Assembly: GCF_029227915.1 (NCBI RefSeq)
Contig: NC_079876.1
Location: 5,210,001 to 5,274,000, forward strand
DNA from: Hydractinia symbiolongicarpus
Lineage: Eukaryota > Cnidaria > Hydrozoa > Anthoathecata > Hydractiniidae
DNA: 64,000 nucleotides
Reading direction: 5' to 3'
In this document: piece after piece, positions 1 to 10,689 of the stretch
How the letters are laid out: every line of letters begins with the position of its first letter
How positions within the stretch are numbered: position 1 is the first letter of the stretch
Made by a program: the position numbers and the translations under genes
Notes under the pieces: model-generated
The model's database searches: none
What the model saw: only the letters and a program-made list of their open reading frames with translations
What the model was told of the DNA's origin: nothing

Positions 1-175
1 GCTGAGTTCCGGCAATCACGTCAAATTAAGAAGAATGTTATTTCTTGGAGTCCAATTGTCTCACTTTCACATTTAAAAGGACACAGTCCATAATCAGTTC
101 AATTAAGTCCCACAGTCAATCGTTTCACTGTTAAAAGCCATACAACCTAGTAATATCAGAAAAATATCGCTAAAT

Positions 176-195
176 ACATGTTGGTACGAACATGT
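176..195. repeat. 20-bp near-perfect palindrome, first of eight copies
   Basis: ACATGTTGGTACGAACATGT is its own reverse complement at 18 of 20 positions, with GTAC at the centre. The same 20-mer starts at 176, 1659, 2405, 3524, 5007, 5380, 6082 and 8292, all in domain I. Other monomers have ACATGTTGGTACGAATATGT or ACATGTTTGTACGAATATGT, with further mismatches in the arms. No function is known; it could be a protein-binding dyad or simply a variant. Confidence 0.85.
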
Positions 196-233
196 GACAC
201 AACCGTTGAAACTCAAACGGACTGACACCGTTA

Positions 234-606
234 GAAAGTCAATGAAATGTAGTTTTTGAAACTCGCGCTATCTCCTCAGCGCGCGATAACGGCTAGGATT
301 GGTCCCACAGTAAAGAATGACTTATTTATCTAAATTTTTAAATGAAGCGCTACCACAGAGACCAGTGTAATCGCTAAGTTTTGGCAATCATGTCAAATTA
401 AGAAGAATGTTATTTCTTGGAGTCCAATTGTCTCCTTTATCACATTTATCAGGTGACAGTCCAAAGTTAGTTCAATTAAGTCCCACAGTCAATCGTTTCA
501 TAGTTAAAAGCGATGCAACCTAGTAATATTTAAAAAATATTGCTAAATACATGTGGGTACGAATATGTGACCAAACCGTTGTAACTAAAAGGGATGGACA
601 CCGTTA
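234..606 (+). repeat. Representative full-length monomer (373 bp)
   Basis: One complete unit in the phase used here. It carries the anchor 16-mer at 234-249, the AGTTT/AAACT dyad at 251-263, a CGCGCT/AGCGCG stem at 264-283, TCCCACAGT at 303-311, AGCGCT at 346-351 and the second TCCCACAGT at 481-489. Stop codons occur in the frames I read, as in sister units. It is given as a type example only; the biological start of a satellite monomer is arbitrary. Confidence 0.95.
264..283. repeat. CG-rich inverted repeat, 6-bp stem and 8-nt loop
   Basis: CGCGCTATCTCCTCAGCGCG has a perfect CGCGCT/AGCGCG stem. It sits directly after the AGTTTttgAAACT dyad (251-263), so two small dyads lie side by side. The perfect stem is found only in the variant with ATCTCCTC, for example near 1747, 3612, 8380, 10967, 19136, 21360, 55975, 59317, 61182 and 62666. 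Most monomers have TGTCGCTATTTCTTCAGCGCG, with a broken outer stem. Confidence 0.8.
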
Positions 607-2559
607 GAAAGTCAATGAAATGTAGTTTTTGAAACTGCCGCTATTTCTTCAGCGCGCGATAACGGATAGGATTGGTCCCACAGTAAAAATGACTTAGTTA
701 TCTAAGTTTTAGCGCTACCACAGCGTCCAGTGTAATCGCTGAGTTCCGGCAATCACGTCAAGTTAAGAAGAATGTTATTTCTTTGAGTCCAATTGTCTCT
801 TTTATCACATTTATCAGGTGACAGTCCAAAGTTAGTTCAATTAAGTCCAACAGTCAATCGTTTTATAGTTAAAAGCGATGCAACCTAGTAATATCACAAA
901 AATATGGCTTAATACATGTTTGTACGAATATGTGACCTAACCGTTGTAACTCAAACAGACAGACATCGTTAGAAAGTCAATGAAATGTAGTTTTTGAAAC
1001 TGTCGCTATTTTTTCAGCGCGCAATAACGGATAGGATTAGTCCCACAGTAAAGAATGACTTATTTATTTAAATTTTTAAATGAAGCGCTATCACAGCGCC
1101 CAGTGTAATCGCTGAGTTCCGGCAATCACGTCAAATTAAGAAGAATGTTATTTCTTGGAGTCCAATTGTCTCACTTTCACATTTAAAAGGACACAGTCCA
1201 TAATCAGTTCAATTAAGTCCCACAGTCAATCGTTTCATAGTTAAAAGTGATGCAACCTAGTAATATCAGATAAATATCGCTAAATACATGTTGGTACGAA
1301 TATGTGACCCAAACGTTGTAACTCAAACGGACTGACAACGTTAGAAAGTCAATGAAATGTAGTTTTTGAAACTGTTGCTATTTCTTCAGCGCGCGCTAAC
1401 GGCAAGGATTGGTCCCACAGTAAAAAATTGACTTTTTTAGCTTAATTTTTAAATGAAGCGCTACCACAGCGCCCAGTGTAATCGCTGAGTTCCGGCAATC
1501 ACGTCAAATTAAGAAGAATGTTATTTCTTGGAGTCCAATTGTCTCACTTTCACATTTAAAAGGACACAGTCCATAATCAGTTCAATTAAGTCCCACAGTC
1601 AATCGTTTCACTGTTAAAAGCCATACAACCTAGTAATATCAGAAAAATATCGCTAAATACATGTTGGTACGAACATGTGACACAACCGTTGAAACTCAAA
1701 CGGACTGACACCGTTAGAAAGTCAATGAAATGTAGTTTTTGAAACTCGCGCTATCTCCTCAGCGCGCGATAACGGCTAGGATTGGTCCCACAGTAAAGAA
1801 TGACTTATTTATCTAAATTTTTAAATGAAGCGCTACAACAGAGACCAGTGTAATCGCTAAGTTTTGGCAATCATGTCAAATTAAGAAGAATGTTATTTCT
1901 TGGAGTCCAATTGTCTCCTTTATCACATTTATCAGGTGACAGTCCAAAGTTAGTTCAATTACGTCCCACAGTCAATCGTTTCATAGTTAAAAGTGATGCA
2001 ACCTAGTAATATCAGATAAATATCGCTAAATACATGTTGGTACGAATATGTGACCCAAACGTTGTAACTCAAACGGACTGACACCGTTAGAAAGTCAATG
2101 AAATGTAGTTTTTGAAACTGTTGCTATTTCTTCAGCGCGCGCTAACGGCAAGGATTGGTCCCACAGTAAAAAAATGACTTTTTTAGCTTAATTTTTAAAT
2201 GAAGCGCTACCACAGCGCCCAGTGTAATCGCTGAGTTCCGGCAATCACGTCAAATTAAGAAGAATGTTATTTCTTGGAGTCCAATTGTCTCACTTTCACA
2301 TTTAAAAGGACACAGTCCATAATCAGTTCAATTAAGTCCCACTGTCAATCGTTTCACTGTTAAAAGCCATACAACCTAGTAATATCAGAAAAATATCGCT
2401 AAATACATGTTGGTACGAACATGTGACACAACCGTTAAAACTCAAACGGACTGACACCGTTAGAAAGTCAATGAAATGTAGTTTTTGAAACTCGCGCAAT
2501 CTCCTCAGCGCGCGATAACGGCTAGGATTGGTCCCACAGCAAAGAATGACTTATTTATC

Positions 2560-3875
2560 TAAATTTTTAAATGAAGCGCTACCACAGAGACCAGTGTAAT
2601 CGCTAAGTTTTGGAAATCATGTCAAATTAAGAAGAATGTTATTTCTTGGAGTCCAATTGTCTCCTTTATCACATTTATCAGATCACAGTCCAAAGTTAGT
2701 TTAATTAAGTCCCACAGTCAATCGTTTCACTGTTAAAAGCGATGCAACCTAGTAATATCAGATAAATATCGCTAAATACATGTTGGTACGAATATGTGAC
2801 CCAAACGTTGTAACTCAAACGGACTGACACCGTTAGAAAGTCAATGAAATGTAGTTTTTGAAACTATTGCTACTTCTTCAGCGCGCGCAAACGACTAGGA
2901 GTGGTCCCACAGTAAGAAATGACTTATTTATCTAAATTTTTAAATGAAGCGCTACCACAGAGCCTAGTGTAATCGCTGAGTTTCGTCAATCATGTCAAAT
3001 TAAGAAGAATGTTATTTTTTGAAGTCCAATTGTCTCTTTTTACACATTTATCAGGTGACAGTCCAAAGTTAGTTCAATTAAGTCCCACAGTCAATCGTTT
3101 CATAGTTAAAAGTGATGCAACCTAGTAATATCAGATAAATATCGCTAAATACATGTTGGTACGAATATGTGACCCAAACGTTGTAACTCAAACGGACTGA
3201 CACCGTTAGAAAGTCAATGAAATGTAGTTTTTGAAACTTTTGCTATTTCTTCAGCGCGCGCTAACGGCAAGGATTGGTCCCACAGTAAAAAATTGACTTT
3301 TTTAGCTTAATTTTTAAATGAAGCGCTACCACAGCGCCCAGTGTAATCGCTGAGTTCCGGCAATCACGTCAAATTAAGAAGAATGTTATTTCTTGGAGTC
3401 CAATTGTCTCACTTTCACATTTAAAAGGACACAGTCCATAATCAGTTCAATTAAGTCCCACAGTCAATCGTTTCACTGTTAAAAGCCATACAACCTAGTA
3501 ATATCAGAAAAATATCGCTAAATACATGTTGGTACGAACATGTGACACAACCGTTGAAACTCAAACGGACTGACACCGTTAGAAAGTCAATGAAATGTAG
3601 TTTTTGAAACTCGCGCTATCTCCTCAGCGCGCGATAACGGCTAGGATTGGTCCCACAGTAAAGAATGACTTATTTATCTAAATTTTTAAATGAAGCGCTA
3701 CCACAGAGACCAGTGTAATCGCTAAGTTTTGGCAATCATGTCAAATTAAGAAGAATGTTATTTCTTGGAGTCCAATTGTCTCCTTTATCACATTTATCAG
3801 GTGACAGTCCAAAGTTAGTTCAATTAAGTCCCACAGTCAATCGTTTCATAGTTAAAAGCGATGCAACCTAGTAAT
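2560..3875 (+). repeat. HOR copy B1 (offset 4768 bp, 13 monomers)
   Basis: This segment matches about 7328-8643 at 4768 bp. Diagnostic shared changes are AGTTAGTTTAATTAAG (near 2695 and 7462) and the unusual CAAACGACTAGGAGTGG after the CG block (near 2888 and 7655). About 98-99% identical by reading. The edges are approximate. Confidence 0.8.
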
Positions 3876-5394
3876 ATTTAAAAAATATTGCTAAATACTT
3901 GTGGGTACGAATATGTGACCAAACCGTTGTAACTGAAAGGGATGGACACCGTTAGAAAGTCAATGAAATGTAGTTTTTGAAACTGCCGCTATTTCTTCAG
4001 CGCGCGATAACGGATAGGATTGGTCCCACAGTAAAAATGACTTAGTTATCTAAGTTTTAGCGCTACCACAGCGTCCAGTGTAATCGCTGAGTTCCGGCAT
4101 TCACGTCAAGTTAAGAAGAATGTTATTTCTTTGAGTCCAATTGTCTCTTTTATCACATTTATCAGGTGACAGTCCAAAGTTAGTTCAATTAAGTCCAACA
4201 GTCAATCGTTTCATAGTTAAAAGCGATGCAACCTAGTAATATCACAAAAATATGGCTTAATACATGTTTGTACGAATATGTGACCTAACCGTTGTAACTC
4301 AAACAGACAGACATCGTTAGAAAGTCAATGAAATGTAGTTTTTGAAACTGTCGCTATTTTTTCAGCGCGCAATAACGGATAGGATTAGTCCCACAGTAAA
4401 GAATGACTTATTTATTTAAATTTTTAAATGAAGCGCTATCACAGCGCCCAGTGTAATCGCTGAGTTCCGGCAATCACGTCAAATTAAGAAGAATGTTATT
4501 TCTTGGAGTCCAATTGTCTCACTTTCACATTTAAAAGGACACAGTCCATAATCAGTTCAATTAAGTCCCACAGTCAATCGTTTCATAGTTAAAAGTGATG
4601 CAACCTAGTAATATCAGATAAATATCGCTAAATACATGTTGGTACGAATATGTGACCCAAACGTTGTAACTCAAACGGACTGACAACGTTAGAAAGTCAA
4701 TGAAATGTAGTTTTTGAAACTGTTGCTATTTCTTCAGCGCGCGCTAACGGCAAGGATTGGTCCCACAGTAAAAAATTGACTTTTTTAGCTTAATTTTTAA
4801 ATGAAGCGCTACCACAGCGCCCAGTGTAATCGCTGAGTTCCGGCAATCACGTCAAATTAAGAAGAATGTTATTTCTTGGAGTCCAATTGTCTCACTTTCA
4901 CATTTAAAAGGATACAGTCCATAATCAGTTCAATTAAGTCCCACAGTCAATCGTTTCACTGTTAAAAGCCATACAACCTAGTAATATCAGAAAAATATCG
5001 CTAAATACATGTTGGTACGAACATGTGACACAACCGTTGAAACTCAAACGGACTGACACCGTTAGAAAGTCAATGAAATGTAGTTTTTAAAACTCGCGCT
5101 ATCTCCTCAGCGCGCGATAACGGCTAGGATTGGTCCCACAGTAAAGAATGACTTATTTATCTAAATTTTTAAATGAAGCGCTACCACAGAGACCAGTGTA
5201 ATCGCTAAGTTTTGGCAATCATGTCAAATTAAGAAGAATGTTATTTCTTGGAGTTCAATTGTCTCCTTTATCACATTTATCAGGTGACAGTCCAAAGTTA
5301 GTTCAATTAAGTCCCACAGTCAATCGTTTCATAGTTAAAAGTGATGCAACCTAGTAATATCAGATAAATATCGCTAAATACATGTTGGTACGAA
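3349..5394 (+). repeat. HOR copy A2 (partner of 1-2046)
   Basis: Second copy of the 9-monomer HOR segment, anchors 3582, 3955, 4320, 4692 and 5065. After 5394 the sequence changes to the GAACATGTGACACAACCG type, so a recombination point lies in the identical stretch just upstream of 5395. Confidence 0.9.
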
Positions 5395-5437
5395 CATGTG
5401 ACACAACCGTTGAAACTCAAACGGACTGACACCGTTA

Positions 5438-5767
5438 GAAAGTCAATGAAATGTAGTTTTTGAAACTCGCGCTATCTCCTCGGCGCGCGATAACGGCTAG
5501 GATTGGTCCCACAGTAAAGAATGACTTATTTATCTAAATTTTTAAATGAAGCGCTACCACAGAGACCAGTGTAATCGCTAAGTTTTGGCAATCATGTCAA
5601 ATTAAGAAGAATGTTATTTCTTGGAGTCCAATTGTCTCCTTTATCACATTTATCAGGTGACAGTCCAAAGTTAGTTCAATTAAGTCCCAGAGTCAATCGT
5701 TTCATAGTTAAAAGTGATGCAACCTAGTAATATCAGATAAATATCGCTAAATACATGTTGGTTGGTA
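5438..5767 (+). repeat. 330-bp monomer with 43-bp net deletion
   Basis: The unit ends CATGTTGGTTGGTAGAAAG instead of the normal 49 bases between ACATGTTGG and the next anchor. A short filler TTGGT repeats the sequence just upstream. The lost part is the TACGAATATG...CACCGTT segment, which is otherwise well conserved. Confidence 0.9.
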
Positions 5768-6877
5768 GAAAGTCAATGAAATGTAGTTTTTGAAACTGTT
5801 GCTATTTCTTCAGCGCGCGCTAACGGCAAGGATTGGTCCCACAGTAAAAAATGACTTTTTTAGCTTAATTTTTAAATAAAGCGCTACCACAGCGCCCAGT
5901 GTAATCGCTGAGTTCCGGCAATCACGTCAAATTAAGAAGAATGTTATTTCTTGGAGTCCAATTGTCTCACTTTCACATTTAAAAGGACACAGTCCATAAT
6001 CAGTTCAATTAAGTCCCACAGTCAATCGTTTCACTGTTAAAAGCGATGCAACCTAGTAATATCAGAAAAATATCGCTAAATACATGTTGGTACGAACATG
6101 TGACACAACCGTTGAAACTCAAACGGACTGACACCGTTAGAAAGTCAATGAAATGTAGTTTTTGAAACTCGCGCTATCTCCTCAGCGCGCGATAACGGCT
6201 AGGATTGGTCCCACAGTAAAGAATGACTTATTTATCTAAATTTTTAAATGAAGCGCTACCACAGAGACCAGTGTAATTGCTAAGTTTTGGCAATCATGTC
6301 AAATTAAGAAGAATGTTATTTCTTGGAGTCCAATTATCTCCTTTATCACATTTATCAGGTGACAGTCCAAAGTTAGTTCAATTAAGTCCCACAGTCAATC
6401 GTTTCATAGTTAAAAGCGATGCAACCTAGTAATATTAGAAAAATATTGCTAAATACATGTGGGTACGAATATGTGACCAAACAGTTGTAACTGAAAGGGA
6501 CTGACACCGTTAGAAAGTCAATGAAATGTAGTTTTTGAAACTGTCGCTATATCTTCAGCGCGCGATAACGGATAGGATTGGTCCCACAGTAAAAATGACT
6601 TAGTTATCTAAGTTTTAGCGCTACCACAGCGCCCAGTGTAATTGCTGAGTTCCGGCAATCACGTCAAATTAAGAAGAATTTTATTTCTTGGAGTCCAATT
6701 GTCTCCTTTATCACATTTATCAGGTGACAGTCCAAATTTAGTTCAATTAAGTCCCACAGTCAATCGTTTCATAGTTAAAAGCGATGCAACCTAGTAATAT
6801 TTGAAAAATATTGCTAAATACATGTGGGTACGAATATGTGACCAAGCCGTTGTAACTGAAAGGGACTGACACCGTTA

Positions 6878-7230
6878 GAAAGTCAATGAAATGTAGTTTT
6901 TGAAACTGTCGCTATTTCTTCAGCGCGCGATAACGGATAGAATTGGTCCCACAGTAAAAATGACTTAGTTATCTAAGTTTTAGCGCTAGTGTAATTGCTG
7001 AGTTCCGGCAATCACGTCAAGTTAAGAAGAATGTTATTTCTTTGAGTCCAATTGTCTCCTTTATCACATTTATCAGGTGACAGTCCAAAGTTAGTTCAAT
7101 TAAGTCCAACAGTCAATCTTTTCATAGTTAAAAGCGATGCAACCTAGTAATATCTCAAAAATATCGCTTAATACATGTTTGTACGAATATGTGACCTAAC
7201 CGTTGTAACTCAAACAGACAGACATCGTTA
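6878..7230 (+). repeat. 353-bp monomer with 12-bp deletion
   Basis: A short-class monomer (365 expected) in which AGCGCT is joined directly to AGTGTAATTG at about 6987/6988. It lacks the usual ACCACAGCGCCC, which removes the right arm of the GCGCT/AGCGC inverted repeat. Confidence 0.9.
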
Positions 7231-7327
7231 GAAAGTCAATGAAATGTAGTTTTTGAAACTGTCGCTATTTTTTCAGCGCGCAATAACGGATAGGATTAGT
7301 CCCACAGTAAAGAATGACTTATTTATT

Positions 7328-8643
7328 TAAATTTTTAAATGAAGCGCTACCACAGAGACCAGTGTAATCGCTAAGTTTTGGCAATCATGTCAAATTAAGA
7401 AGAATGTTATTTCTTGGAGTCCAATTGTCTCCTTTATCACATTTATCAGGTGACAGTCCAAAGTTAGTTTAATTAAGTCCCACAGTCAATCGTTTCACTT
7501 TTAAAAGCGATGCAACCTAGTAATATCAGATAAATATCGCTAAATACATGTTGGTACGAATATGTGACCCAAACGTTGTAACTCAAACGGACTGACACCA
7601 TTAGAAAGTCAATGAAATGTAGTTTTTGAAACTATTGCTACTTCTTCAGCGCGGGCAAACGACTAGGAGTGGTCCCACAGTAAGAAATGACTTATTTATC
7701 TAAATTTTTAAATGAAGCGCTACCACAGAGCCTAGTGTAATCGCTGAGTTTCGTCAATCATGTCAAATTAAGAAGAATGTTATTTCTTGAAGTCCAATTG
7801 TCTCCTTTATCACATTTATCAGGTGACAGTCCAAAGTTAGTTCAATTAAGTCCCACAGTCAATCGTTTCATAGTTAAAAGTGATGCAACCTAGTAATATC
7901 AGATAAATATCGCTAAATACATGTTGGTACGAATATGTGACCCAAACGTTGTAACTCAAACGGACTGACACCGTTAGAAAGTCAATGAAATGTAGTTTTT
8001 GAAACTTTTGCTATTTCTTCTGCGCGCGCTAACGGCAAGGATTGGTCCCACAGTAAAAATTTGACTTTTTTAGCTTAATTTTTAAATGAAGCGCTACCAC
8101 AGCGCCCAGTGTAATCGCTGAGTTCCGGCAATCACGTCAAATTAAGAAGAATGTTATTTCTTGGAGTCCAATTGTCTCACTTTCACATTTAAAAGGACAC
8201 AGTCCATAATCAGTTCAATTAAGTCCCACAGTCAATCGTTTCACTGTTAAAAGCCATACAACCTAGTAATATCAGAAAAATATCGCTAAATACATGTTGG
8301 TACGAACATGTGACACAACCGTTGAAACTCAAACGGACTGACACCGTTAGAAAGTCAATGAAATGTAGTTTTTGAAACTCGCGCTATCTCCTCAGCGCGC
8401 GATAAAGGCTAGGATTGGTCCCACAGTAAAGAATGACTTATTTATCTAAATTTTTAAATGAAGCGCTACCACAGAGACCAGTGTAATCGCTAAGTTTTGG
8501 CAATCATGTCAAATTAAGAAGAATGTTATTTCTTGGAGTCCAATTGTCTCCTTTATCACATTTATCAGGTGACAGTCCAAAGTTAGTTCAATTAAGTCCC
8601 ACAGTCAATCGTTTCATAGTTAAAAGCGATGCAACCTAGTAAT
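7328..8643 (+). repeat. HOR copy B2 (partner of 2560-3875)
   Basis: Anchors 7604, 7977 and 8350 each lie 4768 bp beyond 2836, 3209 and 3582. Differences include GGTGAC for GATCAC near 7448, CACCATTAG near 7600 and GATAAAGG near 8402. It runs straight into the single-monomer duplication starting at 8321. Confidence 0.8.
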
Positions 8644-9066
8644 GTTAGAAAAATATTGCTAAATACATGTGGGTACGAATATGTGACCAAACCGTTGAAA
8701 CTCAAACGGACTGACACCGTTAGAAAGTCAATGAAATGTAGTTTTTGAAACTCGCGCTATCTCCTCAGCGCGCGATAAAGGCTAGGATTGGTCCCACAGT
8801 AAAGAATGACTTATTTATCTAAATTTTTAAATGAAGCGCTACCACAGAGACCAGTGTAATCGCTAAGTTTTGGCAATCATGTCAAATTAAGAAGAATGTT
8901 ATTTCTTGGAGTCCAATTGTCTCCTTTATCACATTTATCAGGTGACAGTCCAAAGTTAGTTCAATTAAGTCCCACAGTCAATCGTTTCATAGTTAAAAGC
9001 GATGCAACCTAGTAATGTTAGAAAAATATTGCTAAATACATGTGGGTACGAATATGTGACCAAACC
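8321..9066 (+). repeat. Exact single-monomer tandem duplication (2 x 373 bp)
   Basis: Bases 8321-8693 and 8694-9066 are adjacent copies of the same monomer. Both carry two rare changes, GATAAAGGCTAGG in the CG block (near 8402 and 8775) and CCTAGTAATGTTAG (near 8640 and 9013). I saw no difference between them. The flanks differ: upstream of copy 1 is GTGACACAACC, while upstream of copy 2 and at its end is GTGACCAAACC. The exchange therefore fell at or next to ACCGTTG, adding one monomer. It must be young. Confidence 0.92.
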
Positions 9067-10689
9067 GTTGTAACTGAAAGGGACTGACACCGTTAGAAAG
9101 TCAATGAAATGTAGTTTTTGAAACTGTCGCTATTTCTTCAGCGCGCGATAACGGATAGGATTGGTCCCACAGTAAAAATGACTTAGTTATCTAAGTTTTA
9201 GCGCTACCACAGCGCCCAGTGTAATTGCTGAGTTCCGGCAATCACGTCAAGTTAAGAAGAAGGTTATTTCTTTGAGTCCAATTGTCTCCTTTATCACATT
9301 TATCAGGTGACAGTCCAAAGTTAGTTCAATTAAGTCCCACAGTCAATCGTTTCATAGTTAAAAGCGATGCAACCTAGTAATATCACAAAAATATCGCTAA
9401 ATACATGTTTGTACGAATATTTGACCTAACCGTTGTAACTCAAACGGACAGACACCGTTAGAAAGTCAATGAAATGTAGTTTTTGAAACTGTCGCTATTT
9501 CTTCAGCGCGCGATAACGGATAGGATTGGTCCCACAGTAAAAATGACTTAGTTATCTAAGTTTTAGCGCTACCACAGCGCCCAGTGTAATTGCTGAGTTC
9601 CGGCAATCATGTCAAATTAAGAAGAATGTTATTTCTTGGAGTCCAATTGTCTCATTTATCACATTTATCAGATCTCAGTCCAAATTTATATCAATTAAGT
9701 CCCACAGTCAATCGTTTCATAGTTAAAAGCGATGCAACCTAGTAATATCAGAAAAATATCGCTAAATACATGTTGGTACGAATATGTGACCCAAACGTTG
9801 TAACTCAAACGGACTGACACCGTTAGAAAGTCAATGAAATGTAGTTTTTGAAACTATTGCTACTTCTTCAGCGCGCGCTAACGGCAAGGATTGGTCCCAC
9901 AGTAAAAAAAGACTTTTTTTAGCTTAATTTTTAAATGAAGCGCTACCACAGCGCCCAGTGTAATCGCTGAGTTCCGGCAATCACGTCAAATTAAGAAGAA
10001 TGTTATTTCTTGGATTCCAATTGTCTCACTTTCACATTTATAAGTTCACAGTCCATAATCAGTTCAATTAAGTCCCACAGTCAATCGTTTCACTGTTAAA
10101 AGCCATACAACCTAGTAATATCAGAAAGATATCGCTAAATACATGTTGGTACGAATATGTGCCTCAACCATTGTAACTCAAACGGATTGATACTGTTAGA
10201 AAGTCAATGAAATGTAGTTTTTGAAACTGTCGCTATTTCTTCAGCGCGGGATAACAGCTAGGATTGGTCCCACAGTAAAATATGATTTATTTATCTAAAC
10301 TCTTAAATGAAGCGCTACCGCAGCGGCCAGTGTAATCGCCTAGTTCCGGCAATCACGTCAAATTAAGAAGAATGGTATTTCTTGAAGTCCAATTGTCTTA
10401 TTTTTCACATTTATCAGGTCACAGTCCAAAGTTAGTTCAATTAAGTCCCACAGTCAATCGTTTCATTGTTAAAAGCGATGCAACCTAGTAATATCAAAAA
10501 AATATCGCTAAATACATGTTGGTACGAATATGTGACACAACTGTTGAAACTCAACCGGACTGACACCGTTAGAAAGTCAATGAAATGTAGTTTTTGAAAC
10601 TGTCGCTATTTCTTCAGCGCGCGATAACGGATAGGATTGGTCCCACAGTAAAGAATGACTTAGTTATCTACGTTTTAGCGCTACCACAG

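Larger units (their letters stand above)
1..2046 (+). repeat. HOR copy A1 (offset 3348 bp, 9 monomers)
   Basis: Bases 1-2046 match 3349-5394 with a constant offset of 3348 bp, including both a short (365) and a 372-bp monomer in the same order. I noted about ten differences, for example near 550, 574, 730, 863, 1556, 1836 and 1960. The left edge lies before the window. The match stops at ACGAA followed by T here and C in the partner, where the partner switches to another monomer type. Confidence 0.9.
1..10240 (+). repeat. Domain I: monomers with the CTCACTTTCAC/CATAATC variant
   Basis: Anchors at 234, 607, 972, 1344, 1717, 2090, 2463, 2836, 3209, 3582, 3955, 4320, 4692, 5065, 5438, 5768, 6140, 6513, 6878, 7231, 7604, 7977, 8350, 8723, 9096, 9461, 9826 and 10199. 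About every second to fourth unit has GTCTCACTTTCACATTTAAA followed by GGACACAGTCCATAATC in place of the usual CTCCTTTATCAC. This variant is seen near 50-100, 1190, 1540, 2290, 3405, 4515, 4890, 5965 and 8185, and last, in altered form, near 10025. It does not recur later in the window. The right edge is gradual rather than a sharp junction. Confidence 0.85.

Noticed and set aside
570-600. CENP-B box
   Set aside because: The AAACGG in many monomers (CCGTTGTAACTCAAACGGAC) resembles only the end of the box; the required TTCG...A..CGGG pattern is not met. CCGTT/AACGG is a small dyad only.
6988-6999. Novel junction to other DNA
   Set aside because: It is only a 12-bp internal deletion; satellite sequence continues in register on both sides.
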